Assembly: GCF_900660695.1 (NCBI RefSeq)
Contig: NZ_LR215042.1
Location: 186,001-250,000, forward strand
Direction: 5' to 3'
DNA length: 64,000 nt
Source: Mycoplasmopsis meleagridis
GTDB taxonomy: Bacteria > Bacillota_I > Bacilli_A > Mycoplasmatales > Metamycoplasmataceae
Part shown: piece after piece, positions 14,338-24,837 of the stretch
How positions within the stretch are numbered: position 1 is the first letter of the stretch
How the letters are laid out: every line of letters begins with the position of its first letter
Program-made: the position numbers and the translations under genes
Notes under the pieces: model-generated
The model's input: only the letters and a program-made list of their open reading frames with translations
What the model was told of the DNA's origin: nothing
The model's database searches: none

Positions 14338-15892
14338 AGAAATAATTGAAAAATCAGGTCTTGATACAATTATTGATTTGTTAAAAGGCCAAATGAAGAA
14401 AAAGAAGAAAAAATTTTTAAGTCAAGAGGAAGTTTATGATTATCTTGATAAAATCCATGTGCAAATCGAAGAAAACGAAATGGATGAAGTTTTTTCTACT
14501 TTGATGAAGCAAAATATACTTCTAAATGAAGTCGATTTAGGTGATGAAGATTATGTAGGCAAAGAAGATTTCGAGAACGAAAATATTCCTGATTTTGATT
14601 TAGAAGAAATTGATGATTTTGAAAATAGTAATGAAATAACTATTGATGAAACAGATAATAACGATGATGATGACGATGATGATTATTCTGACGAAAAAGA
14701 CTATAAAAAAGAAAAAAAAGAACTAAAATACGAAGAAGATTTTTCTGACTATGATCCAGAAATGAGCGGTTATTTAGATAGTTATGGTTATGATGATGAA
14801 GAGGAATATAACTATGACGATGACGATGATTATTCTGACGAAAGTAGTTACGCAGACGATGAAGATGATGAAGAAGAAAAAGAAAATATCAAAATTAAAA
14901 ACAAAAAACATACCGCTAATTCCTTAATTCTAGAAGAATATGATGACAAAGAAATCACTCTTGAATTAGAAGAAAATAATCTAAAAAGTGCAAAAGAATT
15001 AAGAAACAAACTTACTGAAACAAACGATATTGTCAAATGATACATGCGTTGAATAGGCAAATATGGCAAACTTTTAAGCAAGGAAGAAGAAGAAATTCTT
15101 GCTAAAGAAATGAATAAAGGCGGCTTTAGGGGAAAGAAAGCTAGAGATAAATTAATTAAAAGAAACTTACGGCTAGTTATTAATAATGCAAAAAAATATA
15201 AAAACAGAGGCCTTAGTTTTATTGACTTAATTTCTGAAGGAAATTCTGGAATTTTAAAAGCTGTTAAGAAATATAATGTTGAAACAGGTTTTAAATTTTC
15301 AACATATGCAACCTGATGAATTAGACAAGCTATAACAAGAGCAGTTGCTGATCAAGCAAGAACAGTTAGAGTACCAGTACACATGGTTGAAAACATTAAT
15401 AAATTAAGTAAAGTTGAAAGAGAATTACAACAAGAATTAGGACATCAACCTACCGATGAACAAATTGCCGAAAGATACGGAAAAGGTTATGATGCTAATA
15501 AAGTTAGATATATAAGAAAAATTAACATTGACCCAATTTCTCTAGATAAACAAATTGGTAAAGAAAATGATTCTTCTTTTAGTGACTTTGTAAAGGATGA
15601 AAATGTTATTAATCCTATTGAATACGCTTCAAACGAAGAATTAGTAGAAAATTTAAATGAAATACTAAAAAAAGTTCTAGATACTTCTGAATATGAATTA
15701 ATTTGTAAACGTTATGGAGTAGGCGAAAATCCTAGAAATAATAACAATAAATATAGAATTTATTCTCTAGAAGAATTATCTAATGAAAGAGGCGTTTCTA
15801 AAGAGAGAATTCGTCAAATTGAAAATAAAATCCTAAAGAAAATTAAAAACAATTCAACTTATGGCAAATTATTAAAGGATTTTGTTAAATAA
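14321..15892 (+). CDS. rpoD: Primary RNA polymerase sigma factor RpoD (SigA)
   Basis: Housekeeping sigma factor, 523 residues. Regions 2.1-2.4 are clear ([15 protein letters not shown], then [20 protein letters not shown]). Region 3 follows with [12 protein letters not shown], and region 4 ends with the -35 helix-turn-helix [20 protein letters not shown]. Residues about 75-205 are an extremely acidic low-complexity block with two DDDDYSDE-like runs, inserted between the N-terminal domain and region 1.2. This resembles the acidic tails or extensions that keep sigma off free DNA, but its role here is inference. It is read directly after dnaG (overlapping) and four bases before the nif3-like gene. 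Confidence 0.97.
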
Positions 15893-15895
15893 AAT

Positions 15896-16684
15896 ATGCA
15901 AATTAGAAAATTATGCAATTATCTATTTGAACTTTACCCATTAGAAAATAAAGAAATTTGAGATCCTAGTGGTTTTTCTGTGAAATTTAATTTATCGGAA
16001 AAATTAAAAGCAGTAGTGAGCGCAATTGATTTAACAAATGAAGTTTTAGAAAAAGCTTTAGCTCTTGATGCTAACTTAATTTTAGTTCACCATCCTTTTA
16101 GGTTTTATCAAACTTGAGAAGAAGAATATGAAATTGCTCCTTACAAAAAAGAAATATTAACAATTTTAAAAGCAAAAAGAATAAATGTTCTTGCTTTTCA
16201 TACTAATTTTGATAATGCTTCTTTTGGAACATCTAAAAGAATTGTCGAGAAATTAGGTTTGGAAAATTATTTGATAGCTTCACAAAATCCTTACGCCGCT
16301 TTTATTAAATATTCAACTACACCAAACAAACTTATTGAAACAATTAAAAATAAATTGAATTTACATTCTTTTAGAAGCAATTTAAATTCAAGTGAATTAA
16401 ATCAAGAAATTAAAAATTGTGTTGTTTTTTCTGGTTCAGGTTCGGCTATTGAAATTAATCAAATGAATTTAGAAGGTGTTGATTTATTTATAACTAGTGA
16501 CATTAAATGGAGTGATTGAATTAACTATAATCAAGCTAAAATAAAAATTCTAGAAATCCCCCACCTTGATGAGCAAGTTTTTTCAAATGTCATAAAAAAT
16601 GATGTATTAGACTATTTTAAAGGGAAAAAAGTAAATATTAATGTGGAAACTGTTGAACTTAAAGAACAGTACCACAACGTATAG
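15896..16684 (+). CDS. Nif3/YqfO-family dinuclear metal protein
   Basis: A 262-residue member of the Nif3-like family, which forms hexamers with a two-metal site of uncertain enzymatic use. Metal ligands are visible in LILVHHPFRF (two His), NVLAFHTNFDNA (His and Asp), and near the C-terminus in IPHLDEQVF (His, Glu). Length matches the short form lacking the PII-like insertion. It follows rpoD by three bases. In many Firmicutes a trmK methyltransferase gene lies between rpoD and this gene; here it is absent. The ribosome binding site is weak, so translation may depend on rpoD. Confidence 0.9.
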
Positions 16685-16719
16685 TTTTTTATAAAAATAA
16701 ATTTTTTATCATTTTTATT

Positions 16720-16725
16720 TATAAT
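16720..16725 (+). promoter_or_regulatory. Candidate -10 box before the DUF2188 gene
   Basis: TATAAT in the 82-base gap after the nif3-like gene, about 40 bases before the ATG. No clear -35 box. The gap also has a weak A/T dyad but no good terminator. Confidence 0.35.
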
Positions 16726-16766
16726 ATTTATTAATATATTAGAAAAATAACTTTGTAAGGATGATT

Positions 16767-17033
16767 ATGGCAAAAGAAATAAACAACATTGAACTTGATA
16801 AAGAAGTTAAAAACTACCATGTTACGCCTAAAAAAGGTAGTGATGAATGACAAGTAAAAGGAGCTGGAAATGAAAGAGCCACCAAGTTATTTCCAACTCA
16901 AAAAGAAGCAATTGCTTATGCTAGATCATTAGCAGAAAAAAGATTTGGAACAGTTTATGTTCATGGCGAAAACGGAAGAGTAAGAGATTCTTACAAATAC
17001 GCTAATAAAAAACCTACTACTAACAATAAATAA
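16767..17033 (+). CDS. DUF2188 domain protein
   Basis: An 88-residue protein that is a single DUF2188 domain: KNYHVTPKKGSDEWQVKGAG, then ATKLFPTQKEAIAYARSLAE and VYVHGENGRVRDSYKY. Function is unknown for the family; such proteins are small, soluble and widespread in bacteria. The strong GTAAGGA ribosome binding site favours the ATG at 16767 (six-base spacing) over the one at 16761, which touches it. Cardiolipin synthase starts five bases after its stop, so the two are probably cotranscribed. Confidence 0.9.
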
Positions 17034-17038
17034 AAAAC

Positions 17039-18547
17039 ATGAAGAAATTTTTAAAGAGTTTATTTTATATTTGTGAAATTGTTTTGTTTTTAGCTCTTAT
17101 TACTGCTATTTTCTATTTCACATATGTATTAACATTTAATTTCTTCATTTTTTTTGTATTTGCAGCGTATATAACTAATATTTTTGTTGCGCTAGTTCTT
17201 TTTAATCAAATTAGATCAGAAGCTTCCAAACTTTCTTGATTAGTTGTTTTTATCATTTTCCCTTTGATAGGCGAATTACTATTTTTTACTTTTGGCAATA
17301 AATATAAAAACAAAAAAGAAAAAAAATTAATTCAAGAAAATAAATTTAATTTGAATCACTATAAAAAGTTTTTAAACGAAGTTAGCAATTATTCTGAAGA
17401 TTTAGTTTACTTTAGAAATCTTAATAAAAGTTTAGTAATGAAGGGAAATTATGAATTTTTCCATCATGCTAGTGATTATTTTGAAGAATTATTTAAAGCT
17501 ATTAGAAACGCTAAAAAACATATTTTTATTATGTCTTATATTATCAAACCTGGCGAAATATTACAGGAATTTTTAGACATATTAATTCATAAAGCTGCTC
17601 AAGGAATAAAAATTTATTGATTAGTAGACGACTTTGGCAGTTTTCTTGTTAATAAAAATAAATATTTTCGCGATTTATTAGCCAATGGCAATATAGAAAT
17701 AGTTTTTATTTCTAAAGTTTTTTTTCCTTATATACATTCTCAAAATTTTTATCGTAATCATCAAAAGTTCTATATTATTGACAGCAATATTGTTTTTGCT
17801 GGTGGTTGCAATTTAAGTGATGAATATGTTGGTTTGTCTAAAAAATATGGCGATTGAATAGATTTTAATTATTCTTTAATTGGAGATGCAGTTAATTCTT
17901 ATATTCTCTTATTTTTAAGAGCATGAACTTTATGAGGCAATAAAAATACTACTTTAAGTTTGAATGCTTTAGAATTTTTTAACAAAATTAATTTTGATAA
18001 AGAAAAATTAAACGCTAATTCAATTTTAACTTTAGATTCTCCAGCGTATGATACAAGTTTTCTTGAATATAACCTTTTAGGTTTAATTACAAAAGCAAAA
18101 GAATCCATTAAAATCGTTACTCCTTATTTCTCAGTGCCAGCTTCTTTATTTAATGCACTAAAAATGATGCTTCTTTCTAATGTTGAGGTAGAAATTTATT
18201 TTCCATCTTTCCCTGATAAAAAAATCATTTGAAATACAAGTATAAATTTTTTGAAACGTTTAATTCCTTTCGGGTTAAAAATTTATTTATACAAAGATAG
18301 TTTTATTCATTCTAAATGTGGTTTAATAGACAATAAAATAGCGTTTTTTGGCTCTTCCAATATGGATATGCGTTCTATGTATGCTCAATATGAATTAATG
18401 GATATTATCGAAGGTAAAGCAGTAGAAGAAGTAGTTGAAATTATTAGTAATTATAAGGATAATTCATATCTATATAACGACAAAAATAGCAAAAATAAAA
18501 ACATCATTAAAGATACTTTTTATGAAACAATTAGACCACTAGCATAA
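17039..18547 (+). CDS. cls: Cardiolipin synthase (phospholipase D family)
   Basis: Membrane enzyme that joins two phosphatidylglycerol molecules into cardiolipin and glycerol. 502 residues: two N-terminal transmembrane helices (about 12-35 and 37-60, a third near 68-85), then two PLD domains. The HKD motifs are HQKFYIID and HSKCGLID, both complete (HxKxxxxD), the second followed by GSSNMDMRS. Several Trp codons are TGA. Length is typical of bacterial Cls. The gene ends at a bidirectional hairpin shared with the convergent tpx gene. Confidence 0.95.
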
Positions 18548-18579
18548 AAAAATAAAAGAAGAAATTCTTTTATTTTTTA
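18547..18579. terminator. Bidirectional terminator between cls and tpx
   Basis: AAAAATAAAAGAA, loop GAAA, TTCTTTTATTTTTT. An A-rich left arm and T-rich right arm let it serve both convergent genes. Confidence 0.8.
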
Positions 18580-19080
18580 GTTATATTTGTTTAATTCTTT
18601 TGTAAATTTTTCAAAATCTACTTGGTCTTTAATTTGGTTATTAATTTGTTTGTAAATAACTTTGTTATTTTTATCTAAAATAAACATTGCTCTGTTAAGT
18701 AAGTGAATTTCGTCAACAAGCATACCTAATTGTTTAGCAACTAAAAGTTCATAATAATCAGAATACATTTCAACTTTACCAGTAGGATGGATATTTTTAT
18801 AATCACCTAAAGCAGTTGGTAGATCCGCTGAAAAAGAAATATAATCAAAATTAGGCATTTTTTCACTAATTTTTCCTAATTCTAAAATTTGCATGTCACA
18901 AACTGAAGTATTAATTGAAGGAAAAGTGGCTAAAACTGCATATTCATGTTGTCTTGAAACTTCTTCTTGAGCTAATGAGCCCGCTTTTGCTCCTTTAAGA
19001 ACTAATTTAGTATCCAAAGATACTTCTTCTCCCTGTAAATGAAGAGTGTTTTCTCCCATCAAAACTGTTCTCATTTTCAA
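18577..19080 (-). CDS. tpx: Thiol peroxidase Tpx, one-cysteine form
   Basis: Reduces hydrogen and lipid peroxides in the cytosol, a likely antioxidant in a catalase-free mollicute. 167 residues, normal for Tpx. The peroxidatic cysteine C61 sits in the family block FPSINTSVCDMQ. The usual resolving cysteine, about 33 residues later in SxDLPFAxxRxC, is missing: the block reads SADLPTALGDYKN, and no other cysteine exists in the protein. It would therefore need an outside thiol to recycle. The ribosome binding site AAAAGGAGATTG precedes the ATG. Confidence 0.95.
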   Translation of the reverse strand: MKMRTVLMGENTLHLQGEEVSLDTKLVLKGAKAGSLAQEEVSRQHEYAVLATFPSINTSVCDMQILELGKISEKMPNFDYISFSADLPTALGDYKNIHPTGKVEMYSDYYELLVAKQLGMLVDEIHLLNRAMFILDKNNKVIYKQINNQIKDQVDFEKFTKELNKYN

Positions 19081-19177
19081 TCTCCTTTTCTAAATATATA
19101 TAAATAATAACATAAATAGAAAAAGTTAATTTAATACTTAAAAAATAATTAAAATTACGCTTTTTGCTAATTTCGTT

Positions 19178-19212
19178 AAAAAAAAAAAAAAAAATAACGT
19201 CAAGGTTATTTT
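19178..19212 (-). terminator. Terminator with a 17-base T tail after the polytopic membrane protein
   Basis: On the minus strand AATAAC, loop CTTGAC, GTTATT continues into an uninterrupted run of 17 T (A run at 19178-19194 on the plus strand). The stop codon of the upstream gene lies within the stem. Confidence 0.8.
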
Positions 19213-20099
19213 TTTATTTTAATAATTTTTTTTCAAAACATAATTACCAGCAAAATGATAGGCAAAAGAATTGTTAGTAAAACACAAACGAAATAAATTT
19301 TCATTCACATTTTATTTAAATTCTTTTTATCCGTATTAATTTTTGAAGAAATTTCAATAGCTCTTTCGCCTAGAATATTATCTAAATCATTAATACGTTT
19401 TTTATCATATAGAGCTATAACAGTGTAAAAAATAACACACCCAGCTAAAGAAATACCACATAAAGAGCAAACTAAAATTGTATTACCAAAAGCATTATCC
19501 AAAATATTTATCCAGTTGATTGAGAGGAAAAAAGCTGAATTTTCTTTGCCTAATATTCATGTGCCAGAAGAATAAAGTCCATAAATAATTAGAGCAAAAA
19601 TACCTACATAGGTAATAAGAAAAATGTTTGTTCAAAGCAGGTTAACATTTTTTAAAACAATTGAACGATATGTTTTTTCAAAAATTACTTCGTTACCAAT
19701 ATAATTTCCGTCTCTTGCATTTTCTCTAAGATTAATTTGAGTTTTTTTTCATGCAATTTTTTGAATTAAATTTTTGGTACCAAATGTAAAACTAAGAAAA
19801 ATGATAAAACCTAACAATATTTTATATCCTACATAATTAGTTTCACTAAAAACTCCTATTTGCAAGCAAATAAGTATCATTAAAATTGAAGCAATAATTA
19901 GAATTGTAAAAGCAAAAGATAAAAGTAAGGTATGAAGAAACTTTTCTTTTTTAATAACTTTCATAGTGCTTGGATTTAATATCCCGTTTGGATCGCGATA
20001 TTTTGCATCACTATTAGAAGCAATATTTAAATTCTTACTATTTTGTACAATTTCAATATTTTTAGTATTTTCGATAGGTTGATATTTGTTTTCCCGCAA
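19206..20099 (-). CDS. Polytopic membrane protein, unknown function
   Basis: A 297-residue protein with a soluble, polar N-terminus of about 60 residues containing YRDPNGILNPSTMKVIKKEK, followed by five predicted transmembrane helices (roughly 62-88, 94-112, 152-182, 202-228, 262-288). The first loop is basic, so the N-terminus is probably cytosolic. I recall mollicute proteins with a similar DPNGxxxPS block grouped as an MSC_0882-like family, but cannot verify it. Translation starts at TTG (20097-20099): AAGGAGG stands four bases upstream and no ATG is near. Divergent from the small gene at 20253. Confidence 0.8.
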
Positions 20100-20140
20100 A
20101 TTTCCTCCTTATTAGTGATATAGTTATCATTTTACTAAAA

Positions 20141-20158
20141 ATAGCAAATTTATGCTAT
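20141..20158. promoter_or_regulatory. Short dyad between divergent genes
   Basis: ATAGCA, six-base spacer, TGCTAT: a perfect six-base inverted repeat in the 153-base gap between the TTG-started membrane protein and the small peptide gene. It could be an operator; nothing else supports this. Confidence 0.25.
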
Positions 20159-20220
20159 TAATAGATATTTTTAACTCTAAATCATTCTAATTAATTTCTT
20201 TATCTTTCAGAGTAATTATG

Positions 20221-20226
20221 TATAAT
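20221..20226 (+). promoter_or_regulatory. -10 box for the small membrane peptide gene
   Basis: TATAAT with TG directly upstream (extended -10 like), 26 bases before the ATG at 20253, with a strong ribosome binding site between. No clear -35 box. Confidence 0.5.
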
Positions 20227-20252
20227 TATGGCGTTAAATTAGGAAGGATACT

Positions 20253-20402
20253 ATGCAGAAAATGCAGATAAAGAATTTTTTAATGTATGTAATCTTTGTT
20301 AAAATGGCATTTTTTGCTGGTATTTTTTCGTACAATTTTATTAACCGTGTTATTAAAAATATTAAAAACGATAAGATGGTTAATAAAATCATCTATTGTT
20401 AA
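20253..20402 (+). CDS. Small 49-residue single-helix membrane peptide
   Basis: A short ORF with good expression signals: TATAAT at 20221, AGGAAGGA at 20241-20248, ATG at 20253. The product begins MQKMQIKNF, has one hydrophobic helix (about residues 10-30, VIFVKMAFFAGIFSYNFI) and a basic tail (KNIKNDKMVNK), ending in Cys. Net charge is positive on both sides. I recognise no family. It stands alone, 208 bases before oppA, with no terminator in between, so it could also act as a leader of the opp operon. Confidence 0.5.
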   Translation: MQKMQIKNFLMYVIFVKMAFFAGIFSYNFINRVIKNIKNDKMVNKIIYC

Positions 20403-20446
20403 TTTTCACTTATTTAATATTTTACTAAAAACACTATAAACAAGCC

Positions 20447-20458
20447 TTTTACGTAAAA
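20447..20458. promoter_or_regulatory. 12-bp perfect palindrome before the opp operon
   Basis: TTTTACGTAAAA, flanked by CAAGCC and CAAGG. It overlaps the expected -35 region of a candidate promoter with TATAAT at 20468-20473, a position where a dimeric regulator could block RNA polymerase. The 208-base gap 20403-20610 also holds an AATATTAT/ATAATATT dyad (20506-20526) and the long inverted repeat at 20538. Confidence 0.4.
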
Positions 20459-20467
20459 CAAGGTTAA

Positions 20468-20473
20468 TATAAT
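20468..20473 (+). promoter_or_regulatory. Candidate -10 box of the opp operon
   Basis: TATAAT following GGTTAA. Transcription from here would give a 5' leader of about 130 bases that includes the whole 18-bp inverted repeat at 20538-20596. A second TATAAT (20562-20567) lies in the loop of that repeat. Confidence 0.4.
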
Positions 20474-20537
20474 TTGATTTAACTAATTAAAATATATAAA
20501 TTAATAATATTATTAAATATAATATTGATGTTTTTAA

Positions 20538-20596
20538 TATATACAAGTCATTATTCCTTTTTATAATCATTTTTTACTAATAATGACTTGTATATA
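20538..20596. repeat. Perfect 18-bp inverted repeat upstream of oppA
   Basis: Left arm 20538-20555 reads TATATACAAGTCATTATT; the right arm 20579-20596 is its exact reverse complement. The 23-base spacer contains TATAAT. The right arm ends five bases before AGGAG of the oppA ribosome binding site. As RNA it would be a strong hairpin; as DNA it frames a possible promoter. Confidence 0.9.
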
Positions 20597-20610
20597 AATT
20601 CAGGAGAAAT

Positions 20611-23600
20611 ATGAAAAATAAAAAGAAATTGCTTATTTCTTTATCATCATTGACTCTCGCATTATCACCTTTAACTGCATTAGCAGTTTCTTGCACTGAA
20701 GATGAAAGTATTGTGACAAAACATCAGTGGGTATTTAGTTACAATACGCCATATAGTGCTAAAGGGTTTCCTTACGATGAAAGTAATGGCTATGGAGGAT
20801 TTGTTACTCCAAAGCAAGCGTACTATACGCTTCCATTATCTAGATTGCAGGGATTAAGTCAACCTGAAATTGACGTTTATGGTGTTAAAGAAGGCAAAAA
20901 TGTGCCTGAGATTAAAAAGTTAATTGTTAAGCCGACTTTTGTCAAAAGAAAATTAGAAGCAGCTAAGGCAATTATTTTAACTTTAAAAGATGGCACAGTT
21001 AAAATTTATGATAACGATAAGGCCGATATTTATCCAGAACCAGATTTAGAAGTTATGGATCAGTTAGATAATGTTACTAAAAAAGGTTATAGAAACATTA
21101 GTTCTAATGTTACTTCTAATGATCCTAGGTCTATTAACAACATTTCATTTAATCATGATTTAACTAACGCTAAAGAAATGCAGTTTGTAATTAGAGACAA
21201 CGTAAAATACGTTGATAAAAATGGTAATGAGACTAAATATAATGTTACGCCAAAAGATTTCTACTATTCATGATTAAGAACATTTTTATTAACCACTTTA
21301 GAGAGAAGAAATAATGGTGGAAGCGAAGCATTAGACAATTTTGTGAATGGTAATTTATTAGAAACCGGAAGTAATTACTTTACCAATACCGTTTCTTATC
21401 CTAATAGCTATCTTTTCTCATTTATTGGTATTGACTATAATAGCTTTGCTGATGAAAATAAATTTTTAAAAACCTTAGATAGCAGCATAACTAGCAATTT
21501 GGGTGTTGATCCAAATACTAAAGCAGTAACAATTGCTGGTGTTGAAAATGCAGATTTTTACGATTTTACAACTCTTTTCAATAGTTTAATTATTAATGAT
21601 TTAACTTTTATGCCAGCTCCTTCGGAATATATTGATGATGTAAATAATAAAATTGTAAATATCATTAATAGTTATAAACAAGACAATCCTAATGTTGATT
21701 TATCTCAATTGAGTGCAGAAATAGAAAAAAGTGATCCTAAGTATTCTCAACAGCAAGAAGCTCTTAAGAAGTTAGGCGATTATGCCATAAGTAAAGGGCT
21801 AAACGAAATTTATACTTACAATAGTAAAAATTTAACTGAAACACCGGAACTTTTGGGTAAATTTCTAGCTCTTTTAAGTCAAATAGATCAAAATAGTAAA
21901 ACTTTCAAAAGTGGAACATATTGATATGGTATTTCAATTGACAACACGCTTTTTGCTGGTCCTTACTATCCAAAAGGTTTTTCAAATCTCAAAGAAACTT
22001 TTGCTAAAAATCCTTACTTTTATGACAAAAGTTTTGTTAATGCAAAAGATACAATTAACGAAGTTGAATTATCTTTTGTAACTCGGCCAATTAATGCTTT
22101 AGATTTTCAAACTAGACAATTTAATCAATATAATGTTGGCGATTTAAGCAGACTTAGCTTTTCATCATTATCTACTAGCCAAAAAACTTCTATTATTTCT
22201 AAAAATTCAAAAGAAACTGGTCTTAGATATAGTCAAGTATTTAACGAAAAAACTCCTTATTATCGTAGAGCACCTTTAGCTTTTGCCTATGAAAATGAAA
22301 ATGGCAGCGAATATTATTCATTTTCGGATACATATTCTTTACTCAATTGGGGAGTAAATAAAGAAGATTTAGGGAAAGGTTTAGCTAATCCTTCAACTTT
22401 TATTGATGGTTTAGGTTTAAGTTTTAGAACAATTTTAAATGCTGCTATAAACTATGCTTATCTTGCCGAAACTGAGTCAAATAGTCTTGCGACAGCTTTT
22501 GTTGGTAATGTTGCAATAGATTCATTGTTGGGAGGAAGAGACCAAGATGAATCGCCTTATAAAAAGCCATTAGATGTTCTAGATAGAATTAATGTTCTTT
22601 ATGCAATAGACGCTGACGGAAATAAAATTAATTTTGGTACTAATGAAAATCCTATTTACGAAGTATCAATGAAGGAGAACCAGCTTTTTGCATTAAATCA
22701 AAAAAATACTGAGGATAAATTAAAATCTAAGTATTTTGACAGATTACAAAAAGAAATGCAAAAAGTACTTGATAAATTCGATAAGTTATATCCTAAATAT
22801 GCTGGTCAAGATTTTGTATTTGATTTGTACTATTTTTATACTAATCCATCTGAAAATATCAAAAGATCTGGTACTTTTTTAGAGGAAATAATTAACAAAT
22901 TAAATAGTCGTTTAAAACCTAAATTTTCTTATGGAGATGTTTCAACTCCAGCTGCTTATAAAAGATATTTTGACCTTAATATTCGTGGAGCTAACGGAAC
23001 AAATAGAGTTGCTTGAGGAGTTGATTATACAACTTCAATTGGATCTAGCTTCGACGGTTTATCATGAAATGGTGAACTTATTCCAACTCTAACTTATATT
23101 TATGCTAATAGAGAAAATCCTACTTTAAAAAATGCTTTTCCACAGCTAGTAAATGCTTCTGTTGAATTGCATAATTATGCAACTAGAAATAATCCTCATT
23201 GAGATGTGCCTTTTGATGAATTATATAAGGTTGCAGGACAAATTCTTATTGGTGATGCTTCAGTATTTGTAAAAAATAAATTCACTTTAAATAGTAAGAA
23301 TAATAAGTATGAATTAGCCACAAAAACTACAAGCGATAATAAAACCACAGAAGTATTAAGAGAACCTAGTGAAGCTGCTCAAGCTATTGATCCCTTTACT
23401 TTTTCTGCTAAATTCTGATTACAATATTCTAAAGAATTAACCAACGAAGAACTTATCAAGTTGATAAAAGAAGTAGCAACATATTTAGGTTATGACTACT
23501 TTGCAGCAAACAAAAGAGCAATTAATCCTTTTACTGAATATTTAGTAAATCCAGGCTACATTATTACAGTAATTCCTGGACAAGATCAAGAATATATTTC

Positions 23601-23670
23601 TGATTGAAGAATAGCCACAAAAAATGACAAGGAAAATAATAATGAAGTTCAAAATAATTCCGCAAATTAA
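20611..23670 (+). CDS. oppA: Oligopeptide-binding lipoprotein OppA
   Basis: Substrate-binding lipoprotein of the Opp ABC importer, 1019 residues across several TGA codons. The signal peptide ends in a lipobox with C28 (LTALAVSC), so it is anchored to the outer face of the membrane. The mature protein has the overall size and style of the large mollicute OppA/P100 proteins, which in M. hominis also act as an adhesin and ecto-ATPase. I see no clear Walker A motif here, so that extra activity should not be assumed. CAGGAG precedes the ATG. oppB, C, D and F follow with gaps of 21 bases or overlaps. Confidence 0.88.
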
Positions 23671-23691
23671 CGAAGAAAGGACAGATGTATA

Positions 23692-24837
23692 ATGTTTAAA
23701 TATATTTTGCAAAGAATTTTTCTTGCTATTATTGCATTAATCATAATTTCTTTCTTTGTTTATGTTTTAGTAGCTGCCTTTGCTCCGGATCCATCACAAG
23801 CATTAGCGCAAAAAAGGCTTGATGCTGGCGGTTCAAGAGGCGAATCGTTAGATTCAATTATTCAAAAAATTCAAATTGAAAATAGTTTAAGTAGATATCC
23901 GGAAAACGCTCCCGACGGTAAAGCATTACAACCTATTCCTATTGTAGTGAGATATTTTAACTACTTAGATAGAATATTCCATGGCGATTTTGGTATGCCT
24001 ATTGATCCTGACAATAATCCTAATCCAGATATCTATACTACTATGTTCAAATTATTCTTTATTCCTTTGAGATACACATTAATTATTTCTGTACCTGCTT
24101 TGATTTTTTCTCTTTTTGGAGGAATAGCAATAGGAGTATTTGCAGGGTATAAAAGAGGAAAATTATTTGATAGTATTTCTAACGTCATTGTTTTAATTTT
24201 TGTTGCTGTTCCTTCATTTATTCTTGCTCCATTATTTATTTCTATAGGTGTAAAATTAGGAATTTCACCAGTTGTTAAAGATTTAGATCGTTATAGTTTT
24301 TCTACCGTGTTTGTTTCATACTTACCGCCTATTATTGTTATTACTTTAACGTCATTATCAGCATATGTAATTAGTACTAGAAATATGGTTGTAACTGTTT
24401 TAACATCTAATTATATTCTGATAGCCAAAACTAAAGGTCTTAGTGCACCACAAATATTTTTCAAATATGTTTTAAGAAATATTTCGATTCCTTTATTCGG
24501 TTTAATTTTTGGTTCTCTATTAGGTCTTCTTAGTGGCTCAGTTATTATTGAACAATATTGAAATGTTCCCGGAACTAGCCAAGTTATTGTAAATAGTTTC
24601 TCAACTGGCGAAATTAATGTTATTATGTTCTCTACTTTATTCTTCACTTTAATAGGATTAATAGCCGCTATATTAACCGATGTAGCTTATGTTATTCTTG
24701 ATCCAAAAATTACTTATAGTTCTAAATCAAAGAGAAATTACTCTTTATTCTTAAGATCTTATCTTGAAAGAAGAAAATTAGCTAAAGAACTATTTGCTGC
24801 TCAAAAACAAGCAGAAAGCGAGGTAGCTAATGGATAA
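23692..24837 (+). CDS. oppB: Oligopeptide ABC transporter permease OppB
   Basis: A 381-residue inner-membrane permease. The N-terminus has the OppB/DppB leader helix (YILQRIFLAIIALIIISFFV). After an extracytoplasmic loop come five more helices with the binding-protein-dependent transport signature around IAKTKGLSAPQIFFKYVLRN (the EAA-type loop that contacts the ATPase). Conserved C-terminal QYWNVPGTSQVIVNSF needs a TGA Trp. Its stop overlaps oppC by eight bases. The linker after the first helix is about 100 residues, longer than in E. coli. Confidence 0.95.

Noticed and set aside
14848-15081. Minus-strand serine/leucine-rich ORF within rpoD
   Set aside because: Shadow of the acidic sigma-factor codons; no start signal.
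19178-19194. A17 tract as a phase-variation switch
   Set aside because: It is the T tail of a minus-strand terminator and lies in neither a promoter spacer nor a coding region.
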